A DNA stretch of 64,000 nucleotides from Sulfitobacter sp. W027 (GTDB taxonomy: Bacteria; Pseudomonadota; Alphaproteobacteria; Rhodobacterales; Rhodobacteraceae), in assembly GCF_025143985.1 (NCBI RefSeq), contig NZ_CP083564.1, positions 993,501-1,057,500 on the forward strand, written 5' to 3'. Shown here one piece after another: positions 53,520 through 62,748 of this stretch. The notes under the pieces were generated by a model. That model saw nothing but the letters and a program-made list of their open reading frames with translations, had not been told where the DNA came from and searched no databases. Position 1 is the stretch's first letter, and the number at the start of each line of letters is the position of its first letter. The position numbers and the translations under genes are program-made.

Positions 53520-54482
53520 TCACTCTGTCGGGGTGCGGTAGTTGATCCGACGGACCGACCCGGTGCGCGAGCGCATGATCAGCGTCTCGGTGGTCAGCCA
53601 GCCCGGCTCGCGTTTCACACCCGGAAGGATGTTGCCGCCAGTGACGCCTGTTGCGGCAAAGATCACATCTTGGGTGACCATTTCATCGCGGGTATAAACA
53701 CGGTCGAAGTCGGTGATCCCCGCCTTGGCCGCGCGGCCTTTTTCGTCGTCGTTGCGGAACAGGAGGCGGCCATACATCTGCCCGCCCATGCATTTCAGCG
53801 CTGCTGCAGCCAGCACGCCTTCGGGCGCGCCACCTGCACCCATGTACATGTCGATCCCGGTCGCCGGGTCGGCGCAATGCATCACACCAGCCACATCACC
53901 GTCGGTGATGAGGCGAATGGCAGCGCCGGTTGCGCGCACTTCGGCGATCATGTCGGCGTGGCGGGGACGCTCAAGAATACAAACGGTAATGTCAGAGGCG
54001 GCGCAGCCCTTGGCACGGGCCAAGGCTTCGACCCGCTCACCCGGGGTCATGTCGAGTGTGACCACGTCAGCATCATAGCCCGGACCGATCGCCAGCTTGT
54101 CCATATAGGTATCCGGCGCGTGCAGCATGGAGCCGCGCGGGCCCATGGCGATCACGGTCAACGCGTTGGGCATGTCTTTGGCGGTCAGGGTGGTGCCTTC
54201 GAGCGGGTCAAGCGCGATGTCCACGCCGGGGCCATTGCCGGTGCCGACTTCCTCGCCGATGTAAAGCATCGGGGCCTCATCCCGCTCGCCTTCGCCGATG
54301 ACTACGACGCCCGCGATGTCGAGCATGTTGAGCTGCTCGCGCATAGCGTTGACGGCGGCTTGGTCGGCGGCTTTCTCGTCACCTTTGCCGATCAGCTTGG
54401 CCGAGGCCAGCGCGGCGGCTTCGGAAACGCGGGCGAGGCCGAGCGAGAGCATGCGGTCTTGAAATTCGGCGGAAGCGGTCAT
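53520..54482 (-). CDS. glpX: Class II fructose-1,6-bisphosphatase
   Basis: GlpX removes the 1-phosphate of fructose-1,6-bisphosphate in gluconeogenesis. The motifs VIGEGERDEAPMLYIGEEVG and ALDPLEGTTLTAKDMPNAL are its metal- and substrate-binding signatures, and LITDGDVAG and GGAPEGVLAAAALKCMGG follow. At 320 residues the length is normal. It lies between hom and recJ, as in other Rhodobacterales. A 280-bp gap separates it from hom, so it may also have its own promoter. Confidence 0.97.
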   Translation of the reverse strand: MTASAEFQDRMLSLGLARVSEAAALASAKLIGKGDEKAADQAAVNAMREQLNMLDIAGVVVIGEGERDEAPMLYIGEEVGTGNGPGVDIALDPLEGTTLTAKDMPNALTVIAMGPRGSMLHAPDTYMDKLAIGPGYDADVVTLDMTPGERVEALARAKGCAASDITVCILERPRHADMIAEVRATGAAIRLITDGDVAGVMHCADPATGIDMYMGAGGAPEGVLAAAALKCMGGQMYGRLLFRNDDEKGRAAKAGITDFDRVYTRDEMVTQDVIFAATGVTGGNILPGVKREPGWLTTETLIMRSRTGSVRRINYRTPTE

Positions 54483-54762
54483 GGAATATCCTTGGGATCA
54501 GATGGGTTTTCTGTCCTGTACCCTCGCGCGGGCCTCGGGGCAAGTTTTGGGTTGTGCGCAGGTAGCACTTGGCCCGGAAAGAAGCCGCAGGCGGCGGGCC
54601 GTCACGCCAAAGGCGTGCCGTATTATAAGGGCGCACCTTTGGTGCGACTGGGTAGGCGCTTTGGTGATGCTAGGTGCGCCCTCGCGAAACGCAGATCACG
54701 GACGCACTATAAAGTGGCGCGAAGCACCGTCTCATCGCCGACCCGCGGGCAGGCGATGACCC
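54483..54762. other. 280-bp gap between hom and glpX with short hairpins
   Basis: No gene is seen. Several small hairpins occur (CACGCC/GGCGTG and GCGCACC/GGTGCG among them), with the words GGTGCG and GGCGTG repeated. They look like intergenic repeat elements or mRNA-processing structures. A glpX promoter could also lie here. Confidence 0.45.
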
Positions 54763-56049
54763 TCAGACCTCTTCGATCCGCAGCGCCACGGGCTCGCCCG
54801 CGAGCACGCCCGTCTTGTCCATATTCGCCAGCGCCTCGATCAGCGCATCGCGGCTGGTCTTATGCGTGACGATCAACACCGGGGCAGAGGTATCGGCGTG
54901 CTCATACTGCCGCATCCGGTAAATGCTTACGCCCGCTTCGCCCAATACAGTTGCGATCTTGGCCAGGGCACCCGGCTTGTCGACGAGCGCCATGCGCAGA
55001 TAATAGGGGGCAGGGCGCTGGCTGCTGGCGGGGGTGGTTTCTTCAAGCGTGTCGGCAGGCTGGCCAAAGACCGGCCCGCGCAGCCCGCGTGCGATGTCGC
55101 AGACATCGGCCATCACCGCGCTCGCCGTCGGACCTTCGCCTGCGCCTGCGCCGCGCAGCACGATCTGACCCACCGCGTCGCCTTCGATCACCACCATATT
55201 GGTCCCGCCGTCCAGCTGACCCAAGGGCGAGGTCTGCGGCACAAGGCAAGGCATCATCCGCTGCTCAAGCCCGCGCCCGGTCTTTTGGGTCACGCCCAAG
55301 AGTTTGATCTTATAGCCCATATCGGCAGCGGCGCGGATGTCTTCAATTGCGACCCGCTCGATCCCCTCAAGCTGGATGCCATCAAAGTCGATTTTGGTGC
55401 CGAAAGCGATGGACGACAATATCGCCAGCTTATGCGCCGCGTCGATGCCGCCTACGTCCAATTGCGGATCGGCCTCGAGATAGCCCAGCCCATCAGCCTC
55501 GGCAAAAATCTCCTGATAAGTTTTGCCAGAGTCTTCCATCCGCGTGAGGATGTAATTGCACGAGCCGTTCATCACGCCCATGATCCGGGTGATCTCGTTG
55601 CCAGCAAGCCCTTCCATCAGCGTCTTGATAACCGGGATGCCGCCCGCCACAGCGGCCTCATAGCGCAGCGCCACGCCTGCGCCTTCGGCCTGTTCGGCCA
55701 GCGCTTGGCCGTGTATCGCCAGCATGGCTTTGTTCGCGGTGACCACATGCTTGCCCGCTGCCAGGGCGGCTTCGGTCGCGGCTTTGGCTGGGCCATCCGC
55801 GCCGCCCATCAGTTCGACGAAAACATCCACGTCATCGCGGGTCGCCAGTTTGACGGGATCATCTTCCCAGTCATAAGACGCCAGCGACAGCCCGCGGTCC
55901 TTGTTGCGGGTGCGGGCCGACACCGCAGAAACCGTCATCGCGCAGCCGGTACGGGCCTCTAGCAGGGCGGCCTGCTGGCGCAGAATGCGCAGGACACCCA
56001 CGCCCACGGTTCCCAATCCGGCAATCCCGAGGCGAAGCGGCTTAGACAT
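54763..56049 (-). CDS. hom: Homoserine dehydrogenase
   Basis: This enzyme reduces aspartate semialdehyde to homoserine on the path to threonine and methionine. The NAD(P)-binding GIAGLGTVGVGVLRIL, the catalytic stretch VMNGSCNYILTRME and the C-terminal ACT domain (about residues 350-428) are seen. The ACT domain binds threonine for feedback in this family. At 428 residues the length is normal, with AAGGAC before the ATG. It is followed on the same strand by glpX and recJ. Confidence 0.97.
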   Translation of the reverse strand: MSKPLRLGIAGLGTVGVGVLRILRQQAALLEARTGCAMTVSAVSARTRNKDRGLSLASYDWEDDPVKLATRDDVDVFVELMGGADGPAKAATEAALAAGKHVVTANKAMLAIHGQALAEQAEGAGVALRYEAAVAGGIPVIKTLMEGLAGNEITRIMGVMNGSCNYILTRMEDSGKTYQEIFAEADGLGYLEADPQLDVGGIDAAHKLAILSSIAFGTKIDFDGIQLEGIERVAIEDIRAAADMGYKIKLLGVTQKTGRGLEQRMMPCLVPQTSPLGQLDGGTNMVVIEGDAVGQIVLRGAGAGEGPTASAVMADVCDIARGLRGPVFGQPADTLEETTPASSQRPAPYYLRMALVDKPGALAKIATVLGEAGVSIYRMRQYEHADTSAPVLIVTHKTSRDALIEALANMDKTGVLAGEPVALRIEEV

Positions 56050-56165
56050 GGCGGTGGTCCTTCTGGTCTGATCCGAAAGGCCCGGCAGATGGGGCCGGGC
56101 ATAGCCGCGATGTATCGGGTTCAGCGCGCACGTGCAACGCGCATACGCATCTCAGACATGCCTGT

Positions 56166-56534
56166 TTATTCAGCTTCTGCACTGGTTTCGACGGCCTGAC
56201 GTGCGCGCCGCAACTCAGCGGCCTTTGCCCGCAGTCGCGTCACCCGCGTCGCGGTCGTGGCGTCAGTGCCTGTTGTGCCGATCCGCCCGGCGCGGGCGTC
56301 AAGCTGGGCGGCGCGCCCCGAAAGTTCGGCTTCGGTCCGAACGGGGTCGATGCGCCCGGCGGTGGCCTTGGCCAAAAGCGGTTCGATCGGCACCAGATCG
56401 GGGTAGGGCGCTGCCTCAAGCTCTGGGGTGATCGTGCGGTCAAGTTCGGGAAACTGCGTGCAGCTCGCAATCAGCGAGACGCCCAGAAACATGGCGGTGA
56501 TCGAGAGGGGGCGGGGCGTGCACATGAGGGTCAT
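56166..56534 (-). CDS. Small lipoprotein, unknown function
   Basis: A 122-residue protein with a lipoprotein signal: hydrophobic ITAMFLGVSLIASC (lipobox Cys) after a short N-terminus. The mature part is helical and charged (DARAGRIGTTG, LRAKAAELRRARQAVETSAEAE). It would be anchored in a membrane facing the periplasm. The start is uncertain among 56534, 56525 and 56597. It is divergent from the TetR gene, with a palindrome between them. Confidence 0.65.
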   Translation of the reverse strand: MTLMCTPRPLSITAMFLGVSLIASCTQFPELDRTITPELEAAPYPDLVPIEPLLAKATAGRIDPVRTEAELSGRAAQLDARAGRIGTTGTDATTATRVTRLRAKAAELRRARQAVETSAEAE

Positions 56535-56582
56535 GCCTCGTTCTGCCCCAGCGGTGATCTTCGCGCAAGCGGGGTTTGCTTT

Positions 56583-56596
56583 TGAACGCTTGTTCA
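56583..56596. promoter_or_regulatory. Candidate TetR operator
   Basis: A perfect 5-bp inverted repeat, TGAAC-GCTT-GTTCA, lies in the 75-bp gap between the divergent lipoprotein and TetR genes, 13 bp before the TetR start. It is short but of the usual TetR-type form. No binding is shown. Confidence 0.45.
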
Positions 56597-56609
56597 TTAA
56601 ATTGCGGCT

Positions 56610-57194
56610 ATGGCAAGAACCACAGGCTCACACTCCGATATCACTGGCCCGCGCGTCCGCGCGGCTGCGCTGCGGCTTTTTGCGCGGGGCGGCTATGCTG
56701 CCGTGTCGATGCGCGCGATCGCCGCCGAAGTCGGCGTGCAGGCCGGGGCGCTTTATAACTACACGCCCGATAAACAGAGCCTGCTGTTTGACCTAATGCA
56801 GGCCCATATGACCGACCTGCTGGCCGAAACGCCCAGCGATGCAGACCGCTCTGCCATGCAACAGTTGCAGGATTTTGTGGCCTTCCACATCCGTTTTCAC
56901 GCGGATCGGCCTGATGAGGTTTTCATCGCCTATATGGAATTGCGTAATCTAACGGAGGAGAATTTTGCCGTGATCGAGCGCCTGCGCCGTGACTATGAGG
57001 ACCGGTTGGAGACGATCCTGCGCGCCGGGGTGGCCAGCGGCGATTTCTCCGTCGCCGATACCAAGATCGTGACGCTGGCGATTATTGCCATGTTGACGGG
57101 TGTAAACACCTGGTACCGCGCGGGCGGGCGGCTGTCGCTGGATGAGGTCGTTGCGCAATATTGGGATATGGTGCGCAAGGCCGTGACCGCCTGA
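56610..57194 (+). CDS. TetR/AcrR-family regulator
   Basis: The N-terminal HTH is clear: RVRAAALRLFARGGYAAVSMRAIAAEVGVQAGALYNYTPDKQSLLFDL. The C-terminal ligand-binding domain (about residues 60-190) has no recognisable ligand signature but resembles the TetR_C_24-like group. At 194 residues it is normal. It probably represses itself and perhaps the divergent lipoprotein gene. Confidence 0.92.
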   Translation: MARTTGSHSDITGPRVRAAALRLFARGGYAAVSMRAIAAEVGVQAGALYNYTPDKQSLLFDLMQAHMTDLLAETPSDADRSAMQQLQDFVAFHIRFHADRPDEVFIAYMELRNLTEENFAVIERLRRDYEDRLETILRAGVASGDFSVADTKIVTLAIIAMLTGVNTWYRAGGRLSLDEVVAQYWDMVRKAVTA

Positions 57195-57212
57195 GCGGCC
57201 ACGGCCCTTCAT

Positions 57213-58124
57213 TCAATGTGCAGGGCGGATGAACGTCCCGTTGTTCAGATCGCGCATCGCCTGCTGCAATTCGGCGCGGGTGTTCATCACGATCGGCCCA
57301 TGCCAGGCCACCGGCTCTTCAATCGGCGCGCCCGAGATCAAGAGGAAGCGCACACCTTCCGGCCCGGCCTGAACCGTCACCTCATCCCCGGTGCCGAAAC
57401 GGATCAGCGTCCGGTCGCCCGACATGTCGCGGATGTTGACCTCTTCGCCGCCGACTTCTTTTTCCAGCAGCACACCCGAGGGGGCAGAGGCATCCGCGAA
57501 CGCACCCGCGCCTTCAAAGACATAGGCGAAGGCCCGGCGGTAGGTGTCGATCCGAAAGGTCTTCTTCACGCCTGCGGGCACGAACACATCCAGATATTGC
57601 GGATCGGCGGCGATGCCATCGACGGGGCCACGTTTGCCCCAGAACTCGCCCGTGATGATCTTCACCCGTGTGCCGTCGTCATCGGTCACCACCGGAATAT
57701 CGGCGGATTTCATATCCTGATAGCGCGGCGCGGTCATCTTTTGGGCCGAGGGGAGGTTCCCCCAAAGCTGGAAACCATGCATCTGTCCCTTGTCGTTCCC
57801 GCGCGGCATTTCTTGGTGCAGAATGCCCGAACCGGCGGTCATCCACTGCACATCGCCTGCGTTCAGATCGCCGGTGTTACCCAGCGAATCCGCATGTTCC
57901 ACGGTCCCTTCAAGCACATAGGTGATCGTCTCGATCCCGCGGTGCGGGTGCCAAGGGAAGCCCTTTTCAAAGTCTTGGGGGCGGTCGTTGCGGAAGTCGT
58001 CGAACAGCAGGAAGGGGTCCAGCTCTGACGGGTCGTGGAAGCCGAAGGCGCGGTGCAGTTTGACGCCTGCGCCCTCCATCGTGGGCGTGGCGCGGCGGGT
58101 TTCCAATGTGGGTCTAAGGGACAT
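57213..58124 (-). CDS. Pirin-family protein
   Basis: Pirins are double cupins. FHDPSELDPFLLFDDF, PWHPHRGIETITYVLEGTVEHADSLGN (metal-binding His/Glu) and AGSGILHQEMP are seen in the N-terminal cupin; the C-terminal cupin lacks metal ligands as usual. Some members have quercetinase activity, but the role here is unknown. The ATG at 58124 has AAGGAG upstream. Length 303 residues. Confidence 0.92.
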   Translation of the reverse strand: MSLRPTLETRRATPTMEGAGVKLHRAFGFHDPSELDPFLLFDDFRNDRPQDFEKGFPWHPHRGIETITYVLEGTVEHADSLGNTGDLNAGDVQWMTAGSGILHQEMPRGNDKGQMHGFQLWGNLPSAQKMTAPRYQDMKSADIPVVTDDDGTRVKIITGEFWGKRGPVDGIAADPQYLDVFVPAGVKKTFRIDTYRRAFAYVFEGAGAFADASAPSGVLLEKEVGGEEVNIRDMSGDRTLIRFGTGDEVTVQAGPEGVRFLLISGAPIEEPVAWHGPIVMNTRAELQQAMRDLNNGTFIRPAH

Positions 58125-58218
58125 GATGCTCTCCTTTGCAGTTGCTTAGAAGATAGGGGGCGGCGGTGCCCCCAACAATTGGCCCCGGCGAACGGAGGCT
58201 GTGCAAATTTGCGCAGCT

Positions 58219-59592
58219 TCAGCAATTTGGCACGTTCACCGCCAGCCCGCCGAGCGAGGTTTCCTTGTACTTCTCGCTCATGTCCGCGCCCGTCTGGCGC
58301 ATGGTCTCAATACAGGCATCAAGCGGCACCAGATGCGTGCCGTCGCCGCGCAGCGCCAGAGAGGCCGCCGACACCGCCTTGATCGCGCCCAAGCCGTTGC
58401 GCTCGATACAAGGCACCTGCACCAGCCCTTTGACCGGGTCGCAGGTCATGCCGAGATGATGCTCAAGCGCGATCTCGGCGGCATTCTCGATCTGTTCCGG
58501 CGTGCCACCCATTACGGCGCAAAGCCCGGCGGCGGACATCGCGGCGGCGCTGCCGACTTCGGCCTGGCAGCCAGCTTCGGCCCCCGAAATCGAGGCGTTG
58601 TATTTCACCAGCCCACCAATCGCGGCGGCGGTGAGCAGGAAGTCTTCGATATGCGCCTCAGACGCGCCGGGCACGTGGTCGAGGTAATAGCGCAGGGTTG
58701 CGGGCATCACGCCCGCAGCGCCATTGGTCGGAGCGGTAACGACCTGCCCGCCAGCCGCGTTTTCCTCGTTCACCGCCATGGCATAGACACTCATCCAATC
58801 GTTGATCGTATGTGGTGCGGATTGGTTCTGCCCGCGCTCGGCCATCAGCGCGTCATAGATACCCTTGGCGCGGCGTTTCACCTGAAGACCCCCCGGCAAG
58901 ATGCCATCGGTGGTCAGCCCCCGGTCGATACAATCGCGCATCACCTGCCAGAGCCGTTTGCTGCCCTCGCGCAGGTTGTCAGCGCCGCCGCGCGCTTCTT
59001 CGTTGGCGCGTTTCATGCCCGCGATAGACTTGCCAGATTTCTTCGCCATCTCAAGCATTTCTGCGGCGGACTTGAAGGGGAACGGCACTGGCGCGCCTTC
59101 ATCCGTGTCCTTGCCTGCGGCCAATTCCTTCTCGGTCATGACAAATCCGCCACCGATCGAATAATAGGTCTCGCGCAGGGTCACATCGCCTTGGGCATCG
59201 GTGGCCATCAGCATCATGCCATTGGCGTGGCCCGCAAGCTTGGTGTCGTAATCGAAAATCATGTCCTGCGCGGGATCAAAGCGCAGTTCGGGCAGACCAT
59301 CGACGGTAATGCGGTGGGTCTGCTTTATCTCTTCCAACGTCTTTTCTGCAGCCTCGGCGTCATAGTCCTGCGGCGTGAAACCAGCGAGGCCAAGGATCGT
59401 CGCGCGGTCGGTCGCGTGGCCAACACCTGTGAAGGCAAGACTGCCATGCAACGACGCGCGCAGCCCGGCAAATTGGAACGGCGAGGCACGCATTTGATCA
59501 AGGAACCGGCCCGCGGCCACCATCGGCCCCATGGTGTGCGAAGACGACGGGCCGATGCCCACTTTGAACATATCGAAGACGGAGAGAAACAT
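58219..59592 (-). CDS. sdaA: L-serine ammonia-lyase (iron-sulfur type)
   Basis: SdaA deaminates serine to pyruvate and ammonia. The beta domain start [23 protein letters not shown] and the alpha-domain [19 protein letters not shown] and [19 protein letters not shown] stretches, which hold the iron-sulfur cysteines, are present. At 457 residues it is the single-chain form. The start overlaps the GST stop as TGATG, so the two are co-translated. Confidence 0.96.
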   Translation of the reverse strand: MFLSVFDMFKVGIGPSSSHTMGPMVAAGRFLDQMRASPFQFAGLRASLHGSLAFTGVGHATDRATILGLAGFTPQDYDAEAAEKTLEEIKQTHRITVDGLPELRFDPAQDMIFDYDTKLAGHANGMMLMATDAQGDVTLRETYYSIGGGFVMTEKELAAGKDTDEGAPVPFPFKSAAEMLEMAKKSGKSIAGMKRANEEARGGADNLREGSKRLWQVMRDCIDRGLTTDGILPGGLQVKRRAKGIYDALMAERGQNQSAPHTINDWMSVYAMAVNEENAAGGQVVTAPTNGAAGVMPATLRYYLDHVPGASEAHIEDFLLTAAAIGGLVKYNASISGAEAGCQAEVGSAAAMSAAGLCAVMGGTPEQIENAAEIALEHHLGMTCDPVKGLVQVPCIERNGLGAIKAVSAASLALRGDGTHLVPLDACIETMRQTGADMSEKYKETSLGGLAVNVPNC

Positions 59593-60284
59593 CAGGTGGC
59601 GGACCCTTCTGGAGGTTGGGGGTAGCTCGGTGCGGTGAAAGGGGTATCGCCCAGACCTTCGGCGTTTTGCAAGGCGACTGTCGCGGGCAGCGCCTCAACA
59701 GCGGCGGCGAGCCGGGCGAGGGCGGGGTGGGTGGCAAGGTCAAACCAATCGCGCGACGCAGTGGCGGGGTAGAGTTTTGGCCAACGCAGCAGGGCGGCAG
59801 CGTAGAAATCTAGCGCAGTTGGTGCTGGGCCGCCCAATAACCAGCCGCGCACGGCCTGCGCCTCTAGCGTTGCGTAGTGCTGGGCGAGGTCAGTTTGCGT
59901 GCCCGCGCGCATTGCATCAATATGTGCGAGGGCGATGTATTTCTCAGGATAGAACAGCCTCCTGAGAGCAGGGTGGATGGTATTAGACAAGAAGAACAGC
60001 CACTTGAGGAAATCGCCGCGGGTCGGGGCATCCGGGCCGGGGCCAAGGCCGCCATGTCGATCCGCGAGATAGAGCAGGATCGCCCCGGTCTCAAAAAGCG
60101 GCCCTTCGGGTGTTTCCAGAACCGGGATCAGCCCATTAGGGTTCAGCTTGCGAAAACCCGTCGTTTCCTGCGCCTTGGCAGCACGGTCCACCAGCGCCGC
60201 CCGGTAGGGCAGGCCGCGATGCTCCAGCGCCAAGCGAACGATCAAAGAGGCATTGTCGGGGGCGTAATGCAGCACATAGGTCAT
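59592..60284 (-). CDS. Glutathione S-transferase-family protein
   Basis: The thioredoxin-like N-terminus has SLIVRLALEHRGLPYRAALVDRAA, KLNPNGLIPVLETPEGPLFETGAILLYLAD (cis-Pro and glutathione-binding ES-like pair), followed by a helical domain (about 85-215). Length 230 residues. The substrate is unknown. It overlaps the sdaA start. It is divergent from rpiA, and a glutathione reductase gene lies nearby. Confidence 0.88.
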   Translation of the reverse strand: MTYVLHYAPDNASLIVRLALEHRGLPYRAALVDRAAKAQETTGFRKLNPNGLIPVLETPEGPLFETGAILLYLADRHGGLGPGPDAPTRGDFLKWLFFLSNTIHPALRRLFYPEKYIALAHIDAMRAGTQTDLAQHYATLEAQAVRGWLLGGPAPTALDFYAAALLRWPKLYPATASRDWFDLATHPALARLAAAVEALPATVALQNAEGLGDTPFTAPSYPQPPEGSAT

Positions 60285-60449
60285 GGCGCAGTGATAGCCG
60301 ATCTGCGCTGCCGCGCCGCGATAAAAGCGACCCCTTTCGCGTCAGAGCGGTCAATAGGGCAGACGCAGCGCCAAAAACCGCTGACTTGCCCCTCGCACCC
60401 TATGCCAATTCGCCCTATAACGCGGCAAACGCCTGTAGGGAGCTGCCCC

Positions 60450-61238
60450 ATGTCCGGAGAACTATCACCCATCGACAAGGCTAAATTCGTGGCCGCGAAA
60501 CGGGCGTGTGATTTTGTGGAAGATGGGATGCGGGTCGGGCTTGGCACCGGGTCCACTGCCGCGTGGCTGGTGCGCTGTCTGGGCGAAATGGTCCGCGACG
60601 ATGGGCTGCGGATAAAAGGCGTGCCGACCTCTTCGCGCACTGCGCAGCTGGCGCGGGATGTGGGGATCGAGGTGATCTCGCTAGATGAGGCGAAATGGCT
60701 CGACCTGACGATTGACGGGGCGGATGAATTTGACGGCGATTTGAACCTCATCAAAGGCGGCGGTGGTGCGCTGTTGCAAGAAAAGATCGTTGCGACCGCG
60801 AGCGACCAGATGGTGGTGATCGCCGATGTCGGCAAAGAGGTGCAGCATCTCGGTGCCTTCCCCCTGCCCATCGAAGTGATTCCCTTTGGTTGGCAAACCA
60901 CGCAGGCGCTGGTCGAAGAGACACTGATCTCGATGGATGTGCTGGGCCGCAACTCGACCCTGCGGATGAACGGTGAAGTGCCCTTCATTACCGACGAGGG
61001 GAACTACATACTTGATCTGCGGCTGAACCGCATCGGCAATGCGCGTCAACTGGCGCTGGTGCTCAACCAAATGCCCGGCGTGGTGGAAAATGGCCTGTTT
61101 ATCGATATTTGTGACGCGGTTGTGATCGGCTACGGGGATGGCAGGGTTGAGGTGCGCGACATAAATGAAGGCACTGTGGCGACCGACCGGTTGGAATTTG
61201 TCGAGACTGACAACCTGTTTTCCGACCTGAGCGACTGA
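60450..61238 (+). CDS. rpiA: Ribose-5-phosphate isomerase A
   Basis: RpiA interconverts ribose-5-phosphate and ribulose-5-phosphate. MRVGLGTGSTAAWLV is the phosphate-binding loop; TIDGADEFDGDLNLIKGGGGALLQEKIVA holds the catalytic Asp and Glu region. The 262-residue length is usual. The frame is open to 59877, but the ATG at 60450 with AGGGAG gives the normal N-terminus. Glutathione reductase follows 62 bp later. Confidence 0.96.
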   Translation: MSGELSPIDKAKFVAAKRACDFVEDGMRVGLGTGSTAAWLVRCLGEMVRDDGLRIKGVPTSSRTAQLARDVGIEVISLDEAKWLDLTIDGADEFDGDLNLIKGGGGALLQEKIVATASDQMVVIADVGKEVQHLGAFPLPIEVIPFGWQTTQALVEETLISMDVLGRNSTLRMNGEVPFITDEGNYILDLRLNRIGNARQLALVLNQMPGVVENGLFIDICDAVVIGYGDGRVEVRDINEGTVATDRLEFVETDNLFSDLSD

Positions 61239-61300
61239 CGCCCCAAGCGAACACGCGCGATCCCGCGCAAGACCAACAAACGACTGAGAGAGGCGCCCCA

Positions 61301-62680
61301 ATGGCCAAGAATGAATTCGACTACGACCTGTTTGTCATCGGTGGCGGCTCGGGCGGTGTGCGCGCGGCGCGTGTCGCGGCGGGCGAGCATAAAGCCAAGG
61401 TCGGACTGGCCGAGGAAGACCGCTATGGCGGCACCTGCGTGATCCGCGGCTGTGTACCAAAAAAGCTGATGGTTTTCGCCTCGGGCTATGCAGATGTGGT
61501 GGATGAGGCCCAGTGTTTCGGCTGGGATTTGAAAGCTGGGCCATTTGACTGGCACGCTTTTAGCACCCGGTTGAATGGCGAGCTTGACCGTCTTGAAGGC
61601 GTTTACCGCAAGCTGCTGAAGAACTCTGGCGTAGAGACCTTTGACGCCCGTGCCCGGATCAAGGATGCCCATACCGTGGCGCTTTCCGATGGTACCGAAA
61701 AGACCGCAAAACACATTCTGATCGCGAGCGGTGGCCGCCCCGTGCGGCCCGACCTTGAGAACGCGGAACTGGGGCTGGTTTCTGACGACCTGTTCCATTT
61801 GGAGAAGCTGCCCAAGTCCATCCTGATCATTGGCGGTGGTTATATCGCCTGCGAATTCGCTTGTATCCTCAACGGTTTGGGTGTGGAGGTGACGCAGTAT
61901 TACCGCGGCGCGCAGATCCTGCGCGGCTTTGACGACGAAGCGCGCGGCATGGTGGCTGAAATGATGCAGGAAAAGGGCATCGATCTACATGTTGGCACCA
62001 ACATACTCGAGATGACGCCCAGCCATGAGGACGGCAGCGGTCCGATGAAGGTCAAGCCGACCAATGGCACCGAGAAAATGTTCGACCAAGTGCTCTTTGC
62101 CACGGGTCGTCGCCCCAACAGCGACGACATGGGGCTGGAAGAGGTCGGCGTGAAACTCGGCCGTGGCGGAGAGATCGAGGTCGACGAATACAGCCAGACT
62201 GCTGTGCCGTCGATCTACGCCATCGGCGATGTGACCAACCGGATCAACCTGACACCGGTGGCGATCCGCGAAGGCATGGCCTTTGTCGAGACCGTCTTTG
62301 GCGGCAATCCGACCCCGGTGGACCATGACCTTGTGCCCTCGGCGATCTTTACCCAACCCGAAATGGGAACGGTGGGGCTGAGCGAGGAAGACGCCCGTGA
62401 GAAGGGGCCGATTGAGGTCTATGCGACTTCTTTCAAGCCGATGCAGGGTGCCTTTGCCGGAAAGGCGGATCGGGTGTTGATGAAGCTGATCGTGGATGCG
62501 GAAAATCGCACCGTTCTGGGCTGTCATATCGTCGCACCTAACGCGGGCGAATTGATCCAGATGGTGGGCATCGCGGTCAAGATGGGTGCTACGAAAGAAC
62601 AGTTTGATGCCACCTGCGCGGTACACCCGACCATGTCCGAAGAACTGGTCACCATGCGCAATCCGGTGCGAACTGCTTGA
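61301..62680 (+). CDS. gor: Glutathione-disulfide reductase
   Basis: An FAD- and NADPH-dependent disulfide reductase: VIGGGSGGVRAARVAA (FAD), GGTCVIRGCVPKKLM (redox Cys pair), LIIGGGYIACEFACILNGLG (NADPH), IYAIGDVT, and the C-terminal AVHPTMSEELV with the catalytic His. The CVxxxCVPKK active-site form with GGTCVIRGCVPKK is typical of glutathione reductase rather than lipoamide dehydrogenase. At 459 residues the length is normal. Confidence 0.94.
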   Translation: MAKNEFDYDLFVIGGGSGGVRAARVAAGEHKAKVGLAEEDRYGGTCVIRGCVPKKLMVFASGYADVVDEAQCFGWDLKAGPFDWHAFSTRLNGELDRLEGVYRKLLKNSGVETFDARARIKDAHTVALSDGTEKTAKHILIASGGRPVRPDLENAELGLVSDDLFHLEKLPKSILIIGGGYIACEFACILNGLGVEVTQYYRGAQILRGFDDEARGMVAEMMQEKGIDLHVGTNILEMTPSHEDGSGPMKVKPTNGTEKMFDQVLFATGRRPNSDDMGLEEVGVKLGRGGEIEVDEYSQTAVPSIYAIGDVTNRINLTPVAIREGMAFVETVFGGNPTPVDHDLVPSAIFTQPEMGTVGLSEEDAREKGPIEVYATSFKPMQGAFAGKADRVLMKLIVDAENRTVLGCHIVAPNAGELIQMVGIAVKMGATKEQFDATCAVHPTMSEELVTMRNPVRTA

Positions 62681-62748
62681 ATTCCACGCGATTGCGTACA
62701 ATTTTTAGAACGATAGGCCGCATGGGCGGCCAAGAGGGGAACATAACA

